64,000 nucleotides of DNA from Stenogyne calaminthoides (taxonomy: Eukaryota > Streptophyta > Magnoliopsida > Lamiales > Lamiaceae). Position 1 is the stretch's first letter, and every line of letters begins with the position of its first letter. The stretch lies in NCBI GenBank assembly GCA_037126765.1, contig JBBCBC010000037.1:8685263-8749262 (forward strand), given 5' to 3'. Of the stretch, positions 60,676 to 64,000 are shown piece by piece. The notes under the pieces were generated by a model. It was not told the DNA's origin. It worked only from the letters and a program-made list of their open reading frames with translations, and ran no database searches. Both the position numbers and the translations under genes were made by a program.

Positions 60676-63620
60676 AAAGTCTGTGTGTACATATATAGGT
60701 GTTTCATTTGTTTCACCTTAAAAGAAACCTTTCCGTTCTCTCCTTCACCATGAGTCTCAGCCACCCATTTAATGAGCTCTGCAAAATCTGAAGGTAGAGA
60801 AAAGAACACGTTGGAGATAACATCTTTTATGTCTTTGACATTTGATGAACTTAGCAGCACCGGGACATCATCTGTAAAGTATTTAGCACTAGTGATCCAA
60901 CTCTCATTTTTGCAGCTCTGCACAATGTAACATTTGAGGAAGGAAACAGAAGGATGGATGGATGGAAAGTTCTATTTATGCATATAGAGTGTGATATTTG
61001 TGAGAAGATTAGTATGATGAATAACCTTGCACTGTTCAGGATATAATAAAATTATAAACCACCATAAACCTTTTTGGGGAAAAAGAAGAAAAAAGAACAG
61101 AAAAAATGTTGTGGATCATTATTTAATCCAACACTTACTTGACTGGTGTAGATTAATTGTACCCGTGTGACAAATATTTCTGCTATGTTTTAACCCCATG
61201 AATCAAAGACAATCGTAATTAGCAATGATATGTTCCTAAAATTTTACGTTAAAATAGCTGCATAATCCTAGTCCATTTCTTTCTCTCTCATTTGTGAAAA
61301 CAGATGAGTAACACATACACCTGCCTTTCTGTGCTTAGAAAAGGCTTGTAAAGAAGAATAAGTGACATGGACCGTACCAGGTTATTAAGCAAAACTGGTG
61401 ATCTCTGCCGCCTAGACACAAGCATGAACCTGAAAGTAAATGTCATATTAAAAGAAAACTTCTTTATTTGCTAATTTGCTTAAGCCAAAAAAAGATTCTA
61501 TCACACAATAACAAAAGGAATTATCACAAATAGATGTCAAACATACAATGGGTAGGAACAGGGATTTTCAATTACTGAACCAGAAAGTATTATAACAATG
61601 GGTGCATTCAGATCTTACAATAATGACGTAAGCATACCCTCTGTGCCGTCCAGTGGCTCCAACAACAGTATTCATAGCTTCCCAAAGAAGTGAGAGGGGG
61701 ACCCAATGAGGAGGATACTTAAACCTTGCAACATCTAGTATAAGTACCATATCACTCTCAGTGTTGTATCCACCAATAGGTGAAAAATGACCCGTTCCAG
61801 TCTGCCAATAATAACACATTAGCACTACATTTATCATCCAAAAAGCAAAGCGCAACCAACAAGAGTGGGCAAATACTTATATGCACTAGTGGCATCGTGC
61901 AACTCAAGTACATATTTAAATGGTATTAGTTATTTTACTAAAAGGTATCAGTTTTTCTTTAAAACAATATTAGTTGTTCACTAGTTGCACAGTGCAACTA
62001 GTGCATCTAAGCATTACTCACCAGGGTACTATTGCAATACCTACTTAAAACGAAAAGGTAATTATTATTAATGGGACTATCAGAAAGAAACTTAAAGAGA
62101 AAAAAACCAGCCACTATCAACCTGTTTAAAAGCTCTTCTATCATATGAAGCGATGACATGACAATCATCTGATGTAGAGCATGCTACGACATATTTCCGG
62201 AATTCATGAATAGAGCTCTGATTTGTGCGAAATGCTTCCACATTAGCACCTGCGCATTGTGCCAAGCATATAACTTTCCCAAACGATATGCCTTCAGCCC
62301 TAACCTTGTCCAGTGGCTCACAGCAATCCAACATGGATTCATCAAACCATCTCCAAGGTCCTGTTATAAGAGTTGTAAATGTTGAGAATTCAAATATTTC
62401 ACCAACAATGTTTTTGGTATATAAAATAGATTTATGCACTCAAAAGTTCTCAATTCAAGAAGATCCATAAAAATAATGAAAGAGTGTTTGATATGGTGGT
62501 GATTCATATATTATATAAAAAAAAAGTGGCAAATTTGATTGATAGTCAAGTTAGTATATCCACATTATTCATATCCATGATGCATTTATGGCAATTTATA
62601 CCAATATAACTAGTTCATGAGTTGGATTTTGGCTTTTAAAATACATTAAATTTGTCTAATGGTAGTGATATCATTTGAACAATTTCTAAAAAGAGAATTA
62701 ATTAGAGAAATACAATTTGAGAATTTACAACAATTACCTTTCCATTTTCTACATGGATCAATAGCAAGTGCATTCAAGACCATCGCAAGGGTGGCCAAAC
62801 CACAGTACGAGGGCTCAGACTGTGTCTGAAAATGGGGTATCAACTTGAAAAATCCTTCCATACTTCCATTGTGAAGGGCCTCGGTGAATAGTTTCTTCAG
62901 GGGCATGATCATAGGGAAAATATCAGTTACTTTTAAACACACAATTGTAGGTTCTCTATTTGCAGATAATTCACGAATTGGTAGCTTATACAAAACTGAA
63001 AACAAGATCCTAACATGACCATGGGATCTGAAGACGGATTCAATATGCCATTAGCAAGGAGGAAGAGTGAATAGATGCAAATTGGCGGCATTATCACGTC
63101 TACATCTCCAGAATTTGTTTTTCTTAAAAATATAAACAATACGTGTATATATGAAGCTGGACAAAGATTCCTCACATGTCAAAGCTTGGACTTGAAATTT
63201 ACAATGAAGTCGATAGAGTTTCCGTCAATTGAAATACCAGATTAAATGACATGAAATAACAGATTTCAGCCTTGCAAAGGATGATTAACAGGATAGCACC
63301 AAATTAACTAACTACTATCATTATAAACTTTACTGAGATGTACGGCCAATCTGAACTATACAAAACCTTAACAGTTATCAAGCCAAGTGTTAACAAAACA
63401 ATGCTGTTCTTTGAAACTAGTCCCGATCAATCAAAATCATAAAACATATGGAATAAACAATAGATTAGTTAAAACGAACAGAATCAGTTGCTTTACATTA
63501 TTGATTAATTACCCAATAAGCGGTTGCAAGAGAAGAGGAAATTACCTTGCCTTGAGGAGAAGAGAAATCAAAGGCTGGAGGAGAAGGTAGGTTGCGCCTG
63601 TACAATCCCGCCACCGCCAT
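60560..63620 (-). CDS. PCS1: Phytochelatin synthase copy A, C-terminally truncated
   Basis: Glutathione gamma-glutamylcysteinyltransferase, which makes phytochelatins from glutathione when activated by cadmium and other metals. Seven exons in phase: 63620-63546, 62894-62738, 62360-62122, 61801-61638, 61429-61378, 60917-60717 and 60640-60560, giving 322 aa against about 450-500 in the family. The catalytic triad falls at the same numbers as in Arabidopsis PCS1: Cys56 (SEPSYCGLA), His162 (TGTGHFSPIGGY) and Asp180 (LILDVARF). Other family landmarks are WRWFDESMLDCCEPL and RFKYPPHWVPL. Exon 7 starts normally (DEILKLVRETRLHKHIMDAL) but then runs into a 32-base duplicated intron piece and stops, losing most of the variable C-terminal metal-sensing domain. 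The N-terminal domain alone is catalytically competent in studied plant enzymes, so partial function is plausible. Exon 2's acceptor (CTGAAG) is not ideal. Confidence 0.9.
61872..62022. mobile_element. MITE in PCS-A intron 3
   Basis: The left end has CTTATATGCACTAGTGGCAT then GTGCAACTCAAG. The right end is TTGCACAGTGCAACTAGTGC followed by ATCTAAGCATTACTC, an inverted copy. The centre TTTTACTAAAAGGTATCAG matches the LAF3-intron element at 23129-23294. Confidence 0.65.
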
Positions 63621-64000
63621 TTTCACACGCTTCACTGCGCGGAGGCAAGAATCGAGAATGGGGAGCCCCGCGTAATGAACAATTTTGAAAAAGTGTTATT
63701 TCTCCTGGTTGGGCTCTGTAAATGACCAATGAAATGGATGCCCAAAGTGGACTAATTCGAATGGTCCATAAAGCTATGGGCCGAAAGGTTTTTAATTCTT
63801 GTTCCCTAACTTTTCTAAAGCATGGTTTCGAAAAGGAAAAAAATAACTTTTCTAAAGCAAACAAGAATATTTTCTAGGCAAATGGGGTGCGAATAATATT
63901 TCATATCTTGCAACTATTTCAATTAAATTACTGGGTTTTTTTTTCTGTATTTTTTCTATATTGTTATTTTAAGTTACTCTACATGAAAAAGTTGTAGTAC
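63621..64000. promoter_or_regulatory. PCS-A upstream region
   Basis: Probable PCS-A 5'UTR and promoter. No canonical metal-response element could be claimed by eye, and the short open frames have no domain. Confidence 0.35.

Overview
The window is nuclear DNA of a flowering plant, most likely a eudicot. Spliced genes with GT-AG introns sit in an AT-rich background full of MITEs, LTR retrotransposons, microsatellites and a piece of plastid DNA. I cannot name the species from sequence alone.

Genes, left to right: (1) the 3'-truncated (window edge) minus-strand sphingoid long-chain base kinase LCBK1, with a ~2.2 kb intron in its 5'UTR; (2) about 10 kb of AT-rich intergenic DNA with duplicated segments and TIR-bounded elements; (3) a complete seven-exon plus-strand MORN-repeat phosphatidylinositol-4-phosphate 5-kinase (723 aa); (4) a complete 15-exon minus-strand LAF3-type amidohydrolase (580 aa); (5) 28-54 kb, a gene-poor block of transposons: a SINE-like sequence, a solo Copia LTR with target-site duplication (TSD), an Emigrant-like MITE, a Stowaway MITE nested in a fold-back element, a 0.5 kb near-perfect hairpin, a 9.8 kb rearranged multi-LTR Copia array, a Tourist-like TIR pair enclosing GC-rich repeats and a plastid insertion (trnL-CAA, ycf15, ycf2 3' end), and a LINE-type RNase H tail; (6) a complete four-exon plus-strand NPF (NRT1/PTR) transporter (533 aa); (7) a broken tandem pair of phytochelatin synthase genes on the minus strand.

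The most interesting locus is 57.5-63.6 kb. The upstream phytochelatin synthase copy (PCS-A) keeps the catalytic triad at the same residue numbers as Arabidopsis PCS1 (Cys56, His162, Asp180), but its C-terminal half ends early at a rearrangement junction. The downstream copy (PCS-B) has a start exon, part of exon 2 and the C-terminal exons fused in frame, and its intron carries a 2.1 kb TRIM-like LTR element. The old splice acceptor for the C-terminal exon survives in PCS-B in the phase needed by the last catalytic exon of PCS-A, so a read-through spliced transcript could rejoin the halves.

Exon boundaries were placed by hand from splice signals, reading phase and family conservation recalled from general knowledge. 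No search or alignment was run.
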